Shown piece by piece: positions 16,568 through 24,975 of a DNA stretch of 25,489 bases. Source of the stretch: Asaia bogorensis (lineage in GTDB: Bacteria; Pseudomonadota; Alphaproteobacteria; Acetobacterales; Acetobacteraceae). The stretch spans positions 1 to 25,489 of the forward strand of contig CAMCZJ010000011.1 of assembly GCA_945886995.1 (NCBI GenBank). The letters are read 5' to 3'. Position numbers and translations under genes: made by a program. The stretch's first letter is position 1. Each line of letters begins with the position of its first letter. The notes under the pieces were generated by a model. The model saw only the letters and a list, made by a program, of their open reading frames with translations. It made no database searches and was not told the origin of the DNA.

Positions 16568-17078
16568 CCGTCCCGGCCAGGGGCGCCCCAAGGGTGCTTC
16601 GGCTGGGCTTCGGAGCGGATCGGCGGAGAGGTTTGATATCTCCGTGATCCTGGCGGCGCCAGGCTGGCGCGCGGCCGTCAGGCAGCCAGAGGCGCTGGCG
16701 CGCCGCGCGGCGGGTGCTGCCCTGCGTGAAGCCGGGGCGGCGGGTGCCGTCACGGTGCTGCTTGCCAGCGATACGGCGGTGAAGCGGCTGAATGGCACGC
16801 ATCGCGCCAAGGCCAAGCCGACCAATGTGCTTTCTTTCCCGGGTGGCGTGCCGGGCTATTTGGGCGATGTAGCGCTGGCACTTGGCGTGGTGCGGCGCGA
16901 AGCGCGCGGCGCCGGGCGGCGCGTGGCGGCGCATTTCGCGCATCTTGTCGCGCATGGCGCGCTGCATCTGGCCGGCCATGATCATTTGCAAGCGGGCGAA
17001 GCGCGGCGGATGGAACGTGCCGAAGCGCGCATCATGCGCCGGCTTGGCCTGCCCAATCCCTGGCGGGGCGCGACATGA
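16551..17078 (+). CDS. ybeY: Endoribonuclease YbeY
   Basis: Zinc-dependent endoribonuclease (175 residues) involved in 16S rRNA 3' end maturation and 70S ribosome quality control. The metal site is intact: His135, His139 and His145 in HGALHLAGHDH, matching HX3HX5H. NVLSFPGG and YLGDVALA precede it, as in the family. AAGGAG lies 4-9 bases before ATG 16551. The first 25 or so residues are a low-complexity Gly/Arg/Ser extension. It overlaps phoH at its 5' end and corC at its 3' end (ATGA). Confidence 0.95.
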   Translation: MEPGSSRPGQGRPKGASAGLRSGSAERFDISVILAAPGWRAAVRQPEALARRAAGAALREAGAAGAVTVLLASDTAVKRLNGTHRAKAKPTNVLSFPGGVPGYLGDVALALGVVRREARGAGRRVAAHFAHLVAHGALHLAGHDHLQAGEARRMERAEARIMRRLGLPNPWRGAT

Positions 17079-17974
17079 GCGATGCCGGCCAAAGACCCGG
17101 CCTGTTCTGGAAAATCCAGGGCATGCTGCGGCGCAAGGAAGCAGAATCCATCCGCGATCAGGTGGAAGAACTGATCGAACGGCAAGAAGCACCAAATGAG
17201 GCGAGCAAGGGTGATGGCCAGACAGCGAGCCTTGATGCCGAAGAACGCGCGCTGCTTGGCAATGTGCTCAGGCTGCGTGGCATCACGGCTTATGATGTCA
17301 TGGTGCCGCGCGCCGATATCATGGCAATCCCGGAACGTCATTCGCTGACTGAAGCGATCGCGCTGATCCAGACCGAAGGCCATAGCCGCTACCCGGTCTA
17401 TCGCGATGGGCTGGATGATATTGTTGGCATGGTTCACATCAAGGATGTCTTTGCGGCCATCGGCAAGGATGAGAAAGCCTTCGCGCTGGCCGATATTCTG
17501 CGCCGGCCACTTTTTGTGGTGCCTTCCATCCCCGTGCTGGATCTGCTGCTGCAAATGCGCCAGGCACGGGTGCATATGGCGCTTGTCGTGGATGAATATG
17601 GCGGCATAGATGGCCTGATCACCATTGAGGATCTGGTGGAAACCATTGTCGGTGACATCAGCGACGAACATGATGAGATTGAGGCACAACAGATCACCGA
17701 ACGCCCCGATGGCGCGCTTGACCTTGATGCGCGCACGCCGATTGCAGCCTTTGAGGATAAGCTTGGCACCGTACTGACAGATGAGGAACGCGCCGCTGAT
17801 ATTGATACGGTGGGCGGGCTGGTCTTCACGCTGGCGGGGCGCGTGCCGGCGAAGGGGGAATTGGTATCCCACCCCTCGGGGCTTGAATTCCGCATCCTGG
17901 AAGCTGATCCGCGCCGGATTCGGCGCTTGCGCGTGCGCCGTTCAGGTGCCAATCCGCGCGTGGCGGCTGAATAG
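17075..17974 (+). CDS. corC: CBS-domain protein, CorC/HlyC family
   Basis: 299-residue cytoplasmic protein with a CBS pair (about 75-190, VPRADIMAIPER to LVVDEYGGIDGLITIEDLVE) followed by a CorC/HlyC transporter-associated domain (about 205-290). The membrane DUF21 domain found in longer relatives is absent. E. coli CorC has been linked to magnesium and cobalt efflux; a metal-ion role here is family-based. ATG 17075 overlaps the ybeY stop. It sits in the conserved ybeY-corC-lnt order. Confidence 0.92.
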   Translation: MSDAGQRPGLFWKIQGMLRRKEAESIRDQVEELIERQEAPNEASKGDGQTASLDAEERALLGNVLRLRGITAYDVMVPRADIMAIPERHSLTEAIALIQTEGHSRYPVYRDGLDDIVGMVHIKDVFAAIGKDEKAFALADILRRPLFVVPSIPVLDLLLQMRQARVHMALVVDEYGGIDGLITIEDLVETIVGDISDEHDEIEAQQITERPDGALDLDARTPIAAFEDKLGTVLTDEERAADIDTVGGLVFTLAGRVPAKGELVSHPSGLEFRILEADPRRIRRLRVRRSGANPRVAAE

Positions 17975-17989
17975 GAACGCGGGGGGTTG

Positions 17990-19519
17990 ATGGGGCGGAT
18001 GTGGCAAGCGCTGGCGTCGCGAAGAGGCTGGCGCGCCCTGGTGACCGCCTTTGGGCTTGGCGTGCTGGCGGTATTGGCTCTGCCGCCTTTGCATATTGTG
18101 CCCGTGCTGTTCCTGGCCATTCCGGGGCTGATTGCGATGATTGGCGGGGCGGCCAGCTGGACCGGCGCCTTTGCGCTGGGGCTTGCCTGGGGCTTCGGGT
18201 TTTTCACCGGCGGGCTCTACTGGATCACCACCGCCATTCTGACGGATGTGGCGCGCTATTGGTGGCTGGTGCCGATCGCGGTGCCGGCGCTTGCGCTGCC
18301 GCTTGGGATTTTCGTTGCAGTGCCCGCGGCCATTGCCTGGGGGGCACGGCCCGGCTTGCCGCGCGTGCTGGTTTTCGCCGGCGGCTTTGTTGGCTTTGAA
18401 TTGCTGCGCGGCGAAATCCTGACCGGCTTTCCCTGGAATCTGATGGGCACGGTTTGGGCCTTTGATGCGCTGCCCATCCAGGTGGCGGCGGTAATTGGCG
18501 TGCATGGGCTTTCGCTGATTACCCTGCTGGTGGCGGCAACGCCGCTATTGAGCTGGCGCGGCTTTCTGGCTGGTATGGCGGCGCTGGCCTTTTGCGGTGT
18601 CTTCGGTTTCGTCCGGCTTTTGCCCGCCGAACCCAGGCCCCAACCTGTCGGCCTTTTGATTGTGCAGGGCAATATCGCGCAGGAAGTGAAATGGCGCGAA
18701 CAGGCGCGTGTGCCGATCCTGCGCCATTATGTGGAAGCAACACGGGAAGCGGCGCTGGCAGCCCTGCGTGACCTGCCGCCCGGGCATCGGTTAGCGGTGA
18801 TCTGGCCGGAAACCGCCGTGCCCTTCCTGCTGCCCAATGATCGGGATGCGCGGCAATTGGTTGCGGGCGCATTGCCCCAGAACGCCCTATTGCTCACTGG
18901 CACGGTACGCGGTGACTTCACGGCGGAAGGCTATGCGCGCGACCTGTTCAATAGCCTGGCGGTCATTGCCCCGGATACCCAGGTGGTAGCGGTGGCCGAT
19001 AAGATGAATTTGGTGCCCTTTGGCGAATTCATGCCCTTTCGGGGCTTATTGCCGATTCGGCTGGTGCAAACCACGCGCGATTTCACCCCGGCCGAGGAAA
19101 GGCGCCGATTGGTGGCGGGCTGGCTGCCGCCCTTTGTCGCCCTGATTTGTTATGAGGTGATCTTCACCGGGCGGATTACCCCTGCCCGGCGGCCCGATTG
19201 GATTGTGAATGTCACCAATGACGCCTGGTTTGGTACAACCGCCGGCCCATGGCAGCATCTGGCCGCGGCCCGATTGCGCGCAGTAGAAGAAGGTCTGCCG
19301 CTGGCACGTGCAGCGCAGACGGGTGTTTCGGCCGTGTTTGATTCGCGCGGGCGCTTGGTGGCGCGAAGTCCCTTGGGCGAATCCGCCATTGTCCGGGCAC
19401 CTTTACCCGCGCCGCGCGCACCGACCTTCTTTGCACATCTTGGTTTGACGATTCCATTTGCGCTGGCCATGGTTGTTTTCGCCCTAGGGTGGATTCTCCC
19501 AGGGCGAAATCGCCAATGA
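17990..19519 (+). CDS. lnt: Apolipoprotein N-acyltransferase
   Basis: Inner-membrane enzyme (509 residues) that adds the third acyl chain to the N-terminal cysteine of lipoproteins. The N-terminal half has about six membrane spans. The C-terminal nitrilase-like domain has the catalytic triad Glu274 (IWPETA), Lys338 (DKMNLVPFGE) and Cys387 (ICYEV), with NDAWFGTTAGPWQH after it. A final membrane span ends the protein. GGGGGG precedes ATG 17990; TTG 17987 and ATG 17999 are possible alternatives. It lies 15 bases after corC, so it is the last gene of the miaB operon. Confidence 0.95.
   Translation: MGRMWQALASRRGWRALVTAFGLGVLAVLALPPLHIVPVLFLAIPGLIAMIGGAASWTGAFALGLAWGFGFFTGGLYWITTAILTDVARYWWLVPIAVPALALPLGIFVAVPAAIAWGARPGLPRVLVFAGGFVGFELLRGEILTGFPWNLMGTVWAFDALPIQVAAVIGVHGLSLITLLVAATPLLSWRGFLAGMAALAFCGVFGFVRLLPAEPRPQPVGLLIVQGNIAQEVKWREQARVPILRHYVEATREAALAALRDLPPGHRLAVIWPETAVPFLLPNDRDARQLVAGALPQNALLLTGTVRGDFTAEGYARDLFNSLAVIAPDTQVVAVADKMNLVPFGEFMPFRGLLPIRLVQTTRDFTPAEERRRLVAGWLPPFVALICYEVIFTGRITPARRPDWIVNVTNDAWFGTTAGPWQHLAAARLRAVEEGLPLARAAQTGVSAVFDSRGRLVARSPLGESAIVRAPLPAPRAPTFFAHLGLTIPFALAMVVFALGWILPGRNRQ
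19477..19509 (+). other. Inverted repeat at the 3' end of lnt
   Basis: TTTCGCCCT (19477-19485) and AGGGCGAAA (19501-19509) are perfect 9-base arms around a 15-base loop, lying inside the last codons of lnt. A T-rich stretch begins only about 15 bases further on, so it is an imperfect candidate for the operon terminator. Confidence 0.4.
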
Positions 19520-19731
19520 ATTGCTGAATTTTGAGATTTTTAGGAAAAATATTGTTCCTTTTTTGAGAATATGGAAAAAGCTATAGACCTTGGTGAATGG
19601 ATTAAGGTATTCTCAATTAGTTTCAATCGTTAGTGAAAAGCAGGTCGGCCTTGATCAGCCGCAACCAAAAACTCTGTACGCGATGGCTATTTCGCGCCTG
19701 AGTTGCTTTTGCTGCAAGGAAAGGGCAAGGC
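19520..19731 (+). promoter_or_regulatory. AT-rich intergenic region upstream of the XRE regulator
   Basis: This 212-bp gap is markedly AT-rich at about 19525-19635 compared with its surroundings, and probably contains the regulator promoter. It also holds a 20-codon ORF (19571-19633, MEKAIDLGEW start) without a clear ribosome binding site, which I judge more likely chance than coding. AAGGAAAGGGCAAGG just before 19732 is the regulator's ribosome binding region. Confidence 0.5.
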
Positions 19732-20208
19732 ATGAAATCGGCAGTTGTCATGAATGATATTGATGATGTCACCCCCAAAGGTGAACGTGAACATCGGGCC
19801 AGCCCGATTGACGCCCATGTTGGCGCCAGGGTGCGCCTGCGCCGCACCCTTCTTGGCATGAGCCAGGAAAAACTCGGCGACGCCCTTGGGCTCACCTTCC
19901 AGCAGGTTCAGAAGTATGAGCGCGGCGTGAACCGCATCGGCGCCAGCCGGCTTTTTGATCTGGCCCGGGTGCTGGATGTGCCGATTGGCTTCTTTTTCGA
20001 CGATCTGCCGCCAGAGATGGGCGGCAATGCCGCGGTCCGCAGCCGCCCGGCGTTGTTCGGCTTCGCCGAAACGTCAGAAGGGCTTGAGGATGAGAATATG
20101 AACAAGCGGGAGACGCTTGAATTGGTGCGCGCCTATTACCGCATCAATGAACCCGGTGTGCGCAAGCGCGTCTTTGACCTGATCAAGAGCCTGGCGCCGA
20201 CCGAATAG
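19732..20208 (+). CDS. XRE-family helix-turn-helix regulator
   Basis: 158-residue DNA-binding protein with a Cro/CI-type HTH at about residues 34-88 (GMSQEKLGDALGLTFQQVQKYE is the recognition region) and a C-terminal tail of about 70 residues with no second recognised domain. It resembles the alphaproteobacterial regulators commonly found after lnt. ATG 19732 has a strong purine-rich ribosome binding site; ATG 19750 is possible. The genes it controls are unknown. It is convergent with metW, and a hairpin separates them. Confidence 0.9.
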   Translation: MKSAVVMNDIDDVTPKGEREHRASPIDAHVGARVRLRRTLLGMSQEKLGDALGLTFQQVQKYERGVNRIGASRLFDLARVLDVPIGFFFDDLPPEMGGNAAVRSRPALFGFAETSEGLEDENMNKRETLELVRAYYRINEPGVRKRVFDLIKSLAPTE

Positions 20209-20216
20209 TCCTCGCC

Positions 20217-20238
20217 CCGGGCGGGATTACCCGCCCGG
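20217..20238. terminator. GC-rich hairpin between the XRE regulator and metW
   Basis: CCGGGCGGG (20217-20225) and CCCGCCCGG (20230-20238) form a perfect 9-bp stem with an ATTA loop between convergent genes, a likely bidirectional terminator although neither strand has a T-tract. The metW stop codon (20227-20229) lies within the loop. Confidence 0.6.
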
Positions 20239-20868
20239 CCCCGCGCGGCGCAGCATGAATAGCGCCTGTTCGCCAAACATATTGGCGAGCCTGAGTGAGC
20301 GCCGCCACGGCGCCTTCAGCCCCTGTTCATCCACAGCGAGCCAGCGTTCCACCTCATACCCATCAAGGGTGCAGAGCTCGGTGAAATCCGTGATTGTGCA
20401 GGGGTGGATATTGGGCGTTTCATACCAGGGCCGGTTCCAGGTTTCCGTATCTGGCATGCGCCCGCCCCACAGCAGCCGCCAGCGCATCTGCCAATGGCCA
20501 AAATTGGGGAAGGACACAATCGCATGCCGCCCGATGCGCAGCAATTGCCGCAAGACTTCGCGTGGCCTTTCCACCGCCTGCAACGTGCGTGACAGCACCA
20601 CGTAATCAAAGGCGCCATCCGGGTAGAAGGCCAAATCATTATCCGCATCGCCATGGATCACGGCGAGCCCGGCAGAGACCGCCTTGGTCACCTGCGCCAT
20701 GTCAATTTCAATGCCGCGCGCATCGGCGCGTTTGTCCCGTGCCAGATATTCAATCAGCGCGCCATCGCCACAGCCAATATCAAGCACGCGCGCGTCATGG
20801 GGAATCATCTCCGCAATCAGGCGAAGATCAAGCCGCATATTCTTCGCGACATATTGCACGCCATCCAT
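20227..20868 (-). CDS. metW: Methionine biosynthesis protein MetW
   Basis: Class I SAM-dependent methyltransferase-fold protein (213 residues) that partners MetX in homoserine acylation for methionine synthesis. The SAM-binding motif VLDIGCGDG is at 28-36, followed by the acidic GIEID strand and YVVLSRTLQAVERP. SFPNFGHWQMR and WYETPNIH are characteristic of MetW. ATG 20868 is chosen; GTG 20874 is an in-frame alternative closer to the metX stop. It follows metX by 9 bases, so the two are co-transcribed. Confidence 0.95.
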   Translation of the reverse strand: MDGVQYVAKNMRLDLRLIAEMIPHDARVLDIGCGDGALIEYLARDKRADARGIEIDMAQVTKAVSAGLAVIHGDADNDLAFYPDGAFDYVVLSRTLQAVERPREVLRQLLRIGRHAIVSFPNFGHWQMRWRLLWGGRMPDTETWNRPWYETPNIHPCTITDFTELCTLDGYEVERWLAVDEQGLKAPWRRSLRLANMFGEQALFMLRRAGPGG

Positions 20869-20877
20869 GGTCACACC

Positions 20878-22032
20878 CTAAACCCCAAGGCGTTCAGCGC
20901 AACCGGCAAGGAAACCGCCAAGCGCGCGATGGAAATCAGGTTCTTCCAACAGGAAGGCGTCATGGCCTTTGTCGCTGTCAATCTCAACAAAACTGACATT
21001 GGCTGCAGCCATGTTCAGTGCGCGCACCAGGGTCCGGCTTTCGCTGGTCGGGAATAGCCAATCGCTGTTGAAGGAAGCGACGAAAAAGCGCGTGCCGGTA
21101 CCGCGAAAGGCCTTTGCCAGATCACCTTCGTGATCGGCAGCCAGGTCAAAAAAATCCATGGCGCGCGTGATGGTCAAATAAGAATTGGCATCAAAGCGGC
21201 GCACAAAGGTGGAGCCTTGGTGGCGGAGATAACTTTCCACCTCAAACACATCTTCCAGGAAAGTCAGCGCAGCGGCACCCCGCAGCCGCCGGCCAAATTT
21301 CCGCGTGAGCGCCTTTTCGGACAGATAGGTGATGTGCGCCACCATGCGCGCAACCGATAGCCCCTTGGCCGGGATGATGCCCGCTTCCCAATAGCGCCCG
21401 CCCTGCCAATCCGGATCGGAATGAATGGCGGCACGACCCACTTCATGAAAGGCGATATTCTGCGCCGAATGATGCGCGGCGGTCGCGATGGGGGCGGCGG
21501 CATAAACCGCTTCCGGATAGGTCGCGGCCCATTCCAGCACCTGCATGCCGCCCATGGAACCGCCAATCACGGCCAGCCACCGGCTGATCCCAAGCTGTTC
21601 CATCAGGCGCTTTTGCGCGCGCACCATGTCGCGGATCGTCACCGAAGGAAAATCCGTGCCCCAAGGCCGGCCAAGCCCGCGCCCCGATGCATCGGTCATT
21701 TCACTGCGCGGCCCGGTCGAGCCCATGCAGCCGCCAAGCACATTGGCGCAGACCAGAAAATACCGATCCGTATCGAGCGGTTTGCCCGGACCAATGATGT
21801 TTTCCCACCAGCCAGGCTTGCCGGTGATGGGATGATTTTCGGCAACGTATTGATCGCCGGTCAGCGCATGGCAGATCAGCACCGCATTGCTGGCTGTCGC
21901 ATTCAAACGCCCATAGGTGCGATAGGCGACCTTCAGCGGCGCAATGACCGCGCCACATTCCAGCGCAAGCCCGTCCGGAAATAGGGCGGCCTGATGGTCC
22001 ACATCGGGCAGCGGGGCGATGGCTTGACTCAT
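20878..22032 (-). CDS. metX: Homoserine O-acetyltransferase
   Basis: Alpha/beta-hydrolase-fold acyltransferase (384 residues) that acylates L-homoserine in the first committed step of methionine synthesis. The nucleophile elbow is GGSMGG with Ser159; Asp324 (SDWLFPT) and His357 (KGHDAF) complete the triad. NVLGGCMGSTGP is the typical oxyanion-hole region. Some MetX-like enzymes use succinyl-CoA; the acyl donor cannot be settled here. ATG 22032 is the family start. No good Shine-Dalgarno sequence precedes it; the leader instead folds into a possible three-way junction. Confidence 0.95.
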   Translation of the reverse strand: MSQAIAPLPDVDHQAALFPDGLALECGAVIAPLKVAYRTYGRLNATASNAVLICHALTGDQYVAENHPITGKPGWWENIIGPGKPLDTDRYFLVCANVLGGCMGSTGPRSEMTDASGRGLGRPWGTDFPSVTIRDMVRAQKRLMEQLGISRWLAVIGGSMGGMQVLEWAATYPEAVYAAAPIATAAHHSAQNIAFHEVGRAAIHSDPDWQGGRYWEAGIIPAKGLSVARMVAHITYLSEKALTRKFGRRLRGAAALTFLEDVFEVESYLRHQGSTFVRRFDANSYLTITRAMDFFDLAADHEGDLAKAFRGTGTRFFVASFNSDWLFPTSESRTLVRALNMAAANVSFVEIDSDKGHDAFLLEEPDFHRALGGFLAGCAERLGV

Positions 22033-22054
22033 GAACCGGGTTTTACGCTGCCCC

Positions 22055-22118
22055 AACCCCCAGGCGCAACCTTGGCTTGCGCATGCCGGGGCGCTTGGCG
22101 GGCGGGCATGAGGGGGTT
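22055..22118. promoter_or_regulatory. Possible three-way-junction leader of metX
   Basis: Outer stem AACCCCC (22055-22061) with GGGGGTT (22112-22118); inner hairpins GCGCAA (22064-22069) with TTGCGC (22077-22082) and CATGCC (22082-22087) with GGCATG (22105-22110), sharing one base. On the minus strand it ends 22 bases before the metX ATG. It may be a regulatory RNA structure, but GC-rich DNA folds easily, and it does not match the SAM-II pattern I know. Confidence 0.35.
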
Positions 22119-22145
22119 ATTGCTGCCCGGAAGATTTGGTCCCGC

Positions 22146-22982
22146 ATGAACGATAACGCCCCTGCCCCCCCAACCGCTGACCCAGCCCTTCAGGCGTTGC
22201 GCGCCGAGATAGATGCGCTGGATGATGCGATGCATGATTTGCTGATGCGCCGCGCCGCCGTGGTGGCGCGCATGGCAGCCAGCCGCGCCAAAACCGGCGG
22301 AGGCTCCCCCCTCAGGCCTGGGCGCGAAGCGGCGGTGCTGCGGCGCTTGCTCGGGCGGCATTCCGGCGCGCTTTCACGTGGCGCGGTGGTGCGCATCTGG
22401 CGGCACATCTTCATGGCCCATACCGCGATCCAGGGCATCTTTACCGCTGCCATCGCCGCGCCGGGCGAAGCGGCGCCCGCCATGCCCTTGGCGCAGGAGC
22501 ATTTCGGCAGCGCTACCCCGTTGAATATCTATGCCTCACCGGCCCAAGCGCTTGCGGCGGTCAGCGCTGGCAAGGCATCGGTTGCGGTTCTGCCGGCGCC
22601 GGCGGCGGAAGGCGATGGCGCCTGGTGGCAGAATCTGGAGGCACCGCGCCTTGCCGTGGTGGCGCGCTTGCCCTTTCTGGCCGATGCCACACGCGCCGAT
22701 GCAGCGCTGGTGGTGGCACCCGTGCCCCCGGATTCCTCGGGCGAGGATCGCAGCCTGCTGCGCCTGGAAGCGGGTGCCGATGCCTCACGCGAAAGCTTTG
22801 CTCGCATGCTGACCGAAGCGGGGCTTGCCGGGCGTATCCTGTACCTGGCGCGCAAGGATGGGCGCAGCCTGGCGCTTGCTGAAATTGATGGGTTTATCGC
22901 CGCCGGTGATCTGCGGCTTGTTGGGCTTAATGCTGTTCTGCTGGGCGCCTATGCCGTGCCAGTTGCTGGAGATGTGCCATGA
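22146..22982 (+). CDS. Chorismate mutase with degenerate prephenate-dehydratase-like C-terminus
   Basis: 278-residue protein. Residues about 12-95 form an AroQ-type chorismate mutase (LRAEIDALDDAMHDLLMRRA, a Lys in SRAKTGGG, RPGREAAVLRRL), which converts chorismate to prephenate. The remaining 180 residues resemble a reduced prephenate-dehydratase/ACT region (SPAQALAAVSAGKASVAVLP corresponds to the VPIEN region of P-proteins), but the catalytic Thr-Arg-Phe motif is not seen. Dehydratase activity is therefore doubtful and a regulatory or structural role more likely. ATG 22146 is favoured; ATG 22083 is an open in-frame alternative. It overlaps hisC (ATGA). Confidence 0.82.
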   Translation: MNDNAPAPPTADPALQALRAEIDALDDAMHDLLMRRAAVVARMAASRAKTGGGSPLRPGREAAVLRRLLGRHSGALSRGAVVRIWRHIFMAHTAIQGIFTAAIAAPGEAAPAMPLAQEHFGSATPLNIYASPAQALAAVSAGKASVAVLPAPAAEGDGAWWQNLEAPRLAVVARLPFLADATRADAALVVAPVPPDSSGEDRSLLRLEAGADASRESFARMLTEAGLAGRILYLARKDGRSLALAEIDGFIAAGDLRLVGLNAVLLGAYAVPVAGDVP

Positions 22983-24070
22983 CCGTGATGCCGCGCCCTT
23001 CGATCCTTTCGGTGGAACCCTATGTCGGTGGGGAATCGAAAATCCCCGGCGTCAATCGCGTGGTGAAGCTTTCATCCAATGAAGGCGCCTTCGGCCCGCC
23101 GCCTGGCGCCATCACCGCCATCCAGAACATGGCCGCCGAGGCGCATCGCTACCCCGATGGCGGCGTTACCGCGCTACGGGAGGCGATTGGTGCGCGCTTT
23201 GGCCTCGACCCCGCGCGGATTGTCTGCGGCAATGGATCCGATGAATTGCTGGCACTTCTGATCCTTGCCTATGGCGGTGAGGGGACCGAGCTTGTGATGT
23301 CTGCCCATGGTTTCATGATGTATGACATTACCGGGCGCTGGGCTGGCTGCCGCATCATCAAGGTGCCGGAACGCAATCTGACAGTGGATGTGGATGCGAT
23401 GCTGGCCGCGGTTGGGCCGCGCACCAAGCTGGTGTGTCTTGCCAATCCGAATAACCCGACAGGGTCCATTCTGCCGCAGTCTGAAATTGTGCGGCTGCGC
23501 GCGGGGCTGCGCGATGACATTCTGCTGGTGCTTGATTCTGCCTATGCCGAATATGTCACGCGGCCCGATTATGATGCGGGTGCGGCGCTGGTGGATGCGG
23601 GTGGCGGCAATACGGTGATGACGCGCACCTTTTCCAAGATATTCGGGCTGGGCGGCATGCGGCTTGGCTGGGCCTATGCGCCGGAAGCGGTGGTGGGTGT
23701 GCTCGCGCGCGTGCGTGGCCCCTTCAATGTGAATGCGGCGGCCATGGCGGCTGGCATTGCGGCGGTGCAGGAAGCGGGTTGGATCGAAAAATCCATCGCG
23801 CATAACAGCGAATGGCGCGGCAAGCTGGCTGCTGCGCTGACCACTGCCGGTGTGAAGGTGTGGCCGAGTGAGGGCAATTTCCTGCTGGCCGATTTTGGCT
23901 CGCCGGAGAAGGCCAAGGCCGCCGATGCCGCGTTGAAATCGCGCGGGCTGATCATGCGCGCCATGGGTGGTTATGGGCTGCCGGCGTGCCTGCGCATCAG
24001 CATTGGCACGGGTGAGGAATGCCAGATGGTGGCGGATGCCATTGCTGCCTTCATGGCGCAACATGGCTGA
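22979..24070 (+). CDS. hisC: Histidinol-phosphate / aromatic amino acid aminotransferase
   Basis: PLP-dependent fold-type I aminotransferase (363 residues). The PLP lysine is Lys220 in TRTFSKIFGLGGMRLGW; NPNNPTG near 156-162, DSAYAEY near 186-192 and the C-terminal Arg in LRISIG are conserved. HisC-type enzymes transaminate histidinol phosphate and often also prephenate or aromatic keto acids. Its position between chorismate mutase and prephenate dehydrogenase suggests a dual or mainly aromatic role. It overlaps the gene on either side (4 and 8 bases). Confidence 0.92.
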   Translation: MTVMPRPSILSVEPYVGGESKIPGVNRVVKLSSNEGAFGPPPGAITAIQNMAAEAHRYPDGGVTALREAIGARFGLDPARIVCGNGSDELLALLILAYGGEGTELVMSAHGFMMYDITGRWAGCRIIKVPERNLTVDVDAMLAAVGPRTKLVCLANPNNPTGSILPQSEIVRLRAGLRDDILLVLDSAYAEYVTRPDYDAGAALVDAGGGNTVMTRTFSKIFGLGGMRLGWAYAPEAVVGVLARVRGPFNVNAAAMAAGIAAVQEAGWIEKSIAHNSEWRGKLAAALTTAGVKVWPSEGNFLLADFGSPEKAKAADAALKSRGLIMRAMGGYGLPACLRISIGTGEECQMVADAIAAFMAQHG

Positions 24071-24950
24071 ACCGCTATTCAATCGGCTGTGCCTGGTTGG
24101 CATTGGGCTGATCGGGTCTTCCATTGCGCGTGTCGCGCAAAAGCGCGGCGATATTGCGAAGACCATCGTGGTCACCACGCGGCGGGCCGAAACACTCGCG
24201 CGCGTGCGTGAATTGGGCCTGGCGGATGTGGTGGAACCCGATGCCGCGCGCGCCGTTGAAGGCTGCGATGGCGTGATTTTTTGTATCCCCGTTGGCGCCT
24301 ATGCCGATGCCATGCGCCATATTGCGCCACATCTGGCGCCGGGTGCGGTGCTGACCGATGTCGGTTCCACCAAGGGCAGCGTGGTGCGAGACTTGGCGCC
24401 GCTACTGCCGGCAGGCGTGCATCTGGTGCCAGCGCATCCCATGGCGGGGACCGAGCATTCCGGCCCCGATGCGGGTTTTCCTGAATTATTCGAAGGCCGC
24501 TATTGCATCGTCACCCCCCTGCCCGATAGCGACCCGGCAGCGGTTGAGAAGGTGAAAGAATTGTGGCGGCGCTGCGGTTCCATGATCGAGACGATGGACC
24601 CCATCACGCATGACAAGGTTGTCGCCATTGTCAGCCACCTGCCGCACCTGATTGCCTTTACCATTTGCGGCACGGCGGATGATCTGGCGGAAGAAACCAA
24701 GGAAGCGGTGCTGAAATTCGCGGCATCTGGCTTTCGGGATTTCACGCGCATCGCAGCATCGGATGTTGATATGTGGCGCGATGTTTTCCTGAATAATCGC
24801 GAAGCAGTGCTTGAGATGCTGTCGCGTTTCTCCGAGGATGCGCATGCCTTTGGCCGCGCCATTCGCCGGGGAGAGGCGGGCTTCATTGAAGACCGCATCG
24901 AGCGCGGGCGGAAGATCCGGCGTAGTTTGATTGAACGGAAGCAGGCGTAA
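24063..24950 (+). CDS. tyrC: Prephenate/arogenate dehydrogenase
   Basis: NAD(P)-dependent oxidative decarboxylase (295 residues) in tyrosine synthesis. The Rossmann loop is GIGLIGSS at residues 13-20. DVGSTKGSVV, HPMAGTEHSGP, HDKVVAIVSHLPHLIAF (catalytic His region) and FRDFTRIAASDVDMWRDVFLNN follow in family order. The exact substrate (prephenate, arogenate or both) cannot be fixed from sequence. It starts inside hisC with an 8-base overlap and ends the aromatic operon. Confidence 0.92.
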   Translation: MAEPLFNRLCLVGIGLIGSSIARVAQKRGDIAKTIVVTTRRAETLARVRELGLADVVEPDAARAVEGCDGVIFCIPVGAYADAMRHIAPHLAPGAVLTDVGSTKGSVVRDLAPLLPAGVHLVPAHPMAGTEHSGPDAGFPELFEGRYCIVTPLPDSDPAAVEKVKELWRRCGSMIETMDPITHDKVVAIVSHLPHLIAFTICGTADDLAEETKEAVLKFAASGFRDFTRIAASDVDMWRDVFLNNREAVLEMLSRFSEDAHAFGRAIRRGEAGFIEDRIERGRKIRRSLIERKQA

Positions 24951-24975
24951 GCGTGGCGGCGCCAAGCGAAATTGC

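Noticed and set aside
16982..17872. A 296-codon minus-strand frame opposite corC
   Set aside because: Antisense to a well-conserved CBS/CorC protein inside a tight operon; no domain seen.
22033..22145. SAM-II riboswitch before metX
   Set aside because: The short pseudoknot with its conserved A-rich tail could not be found; the visible fold is a different three-way junction.
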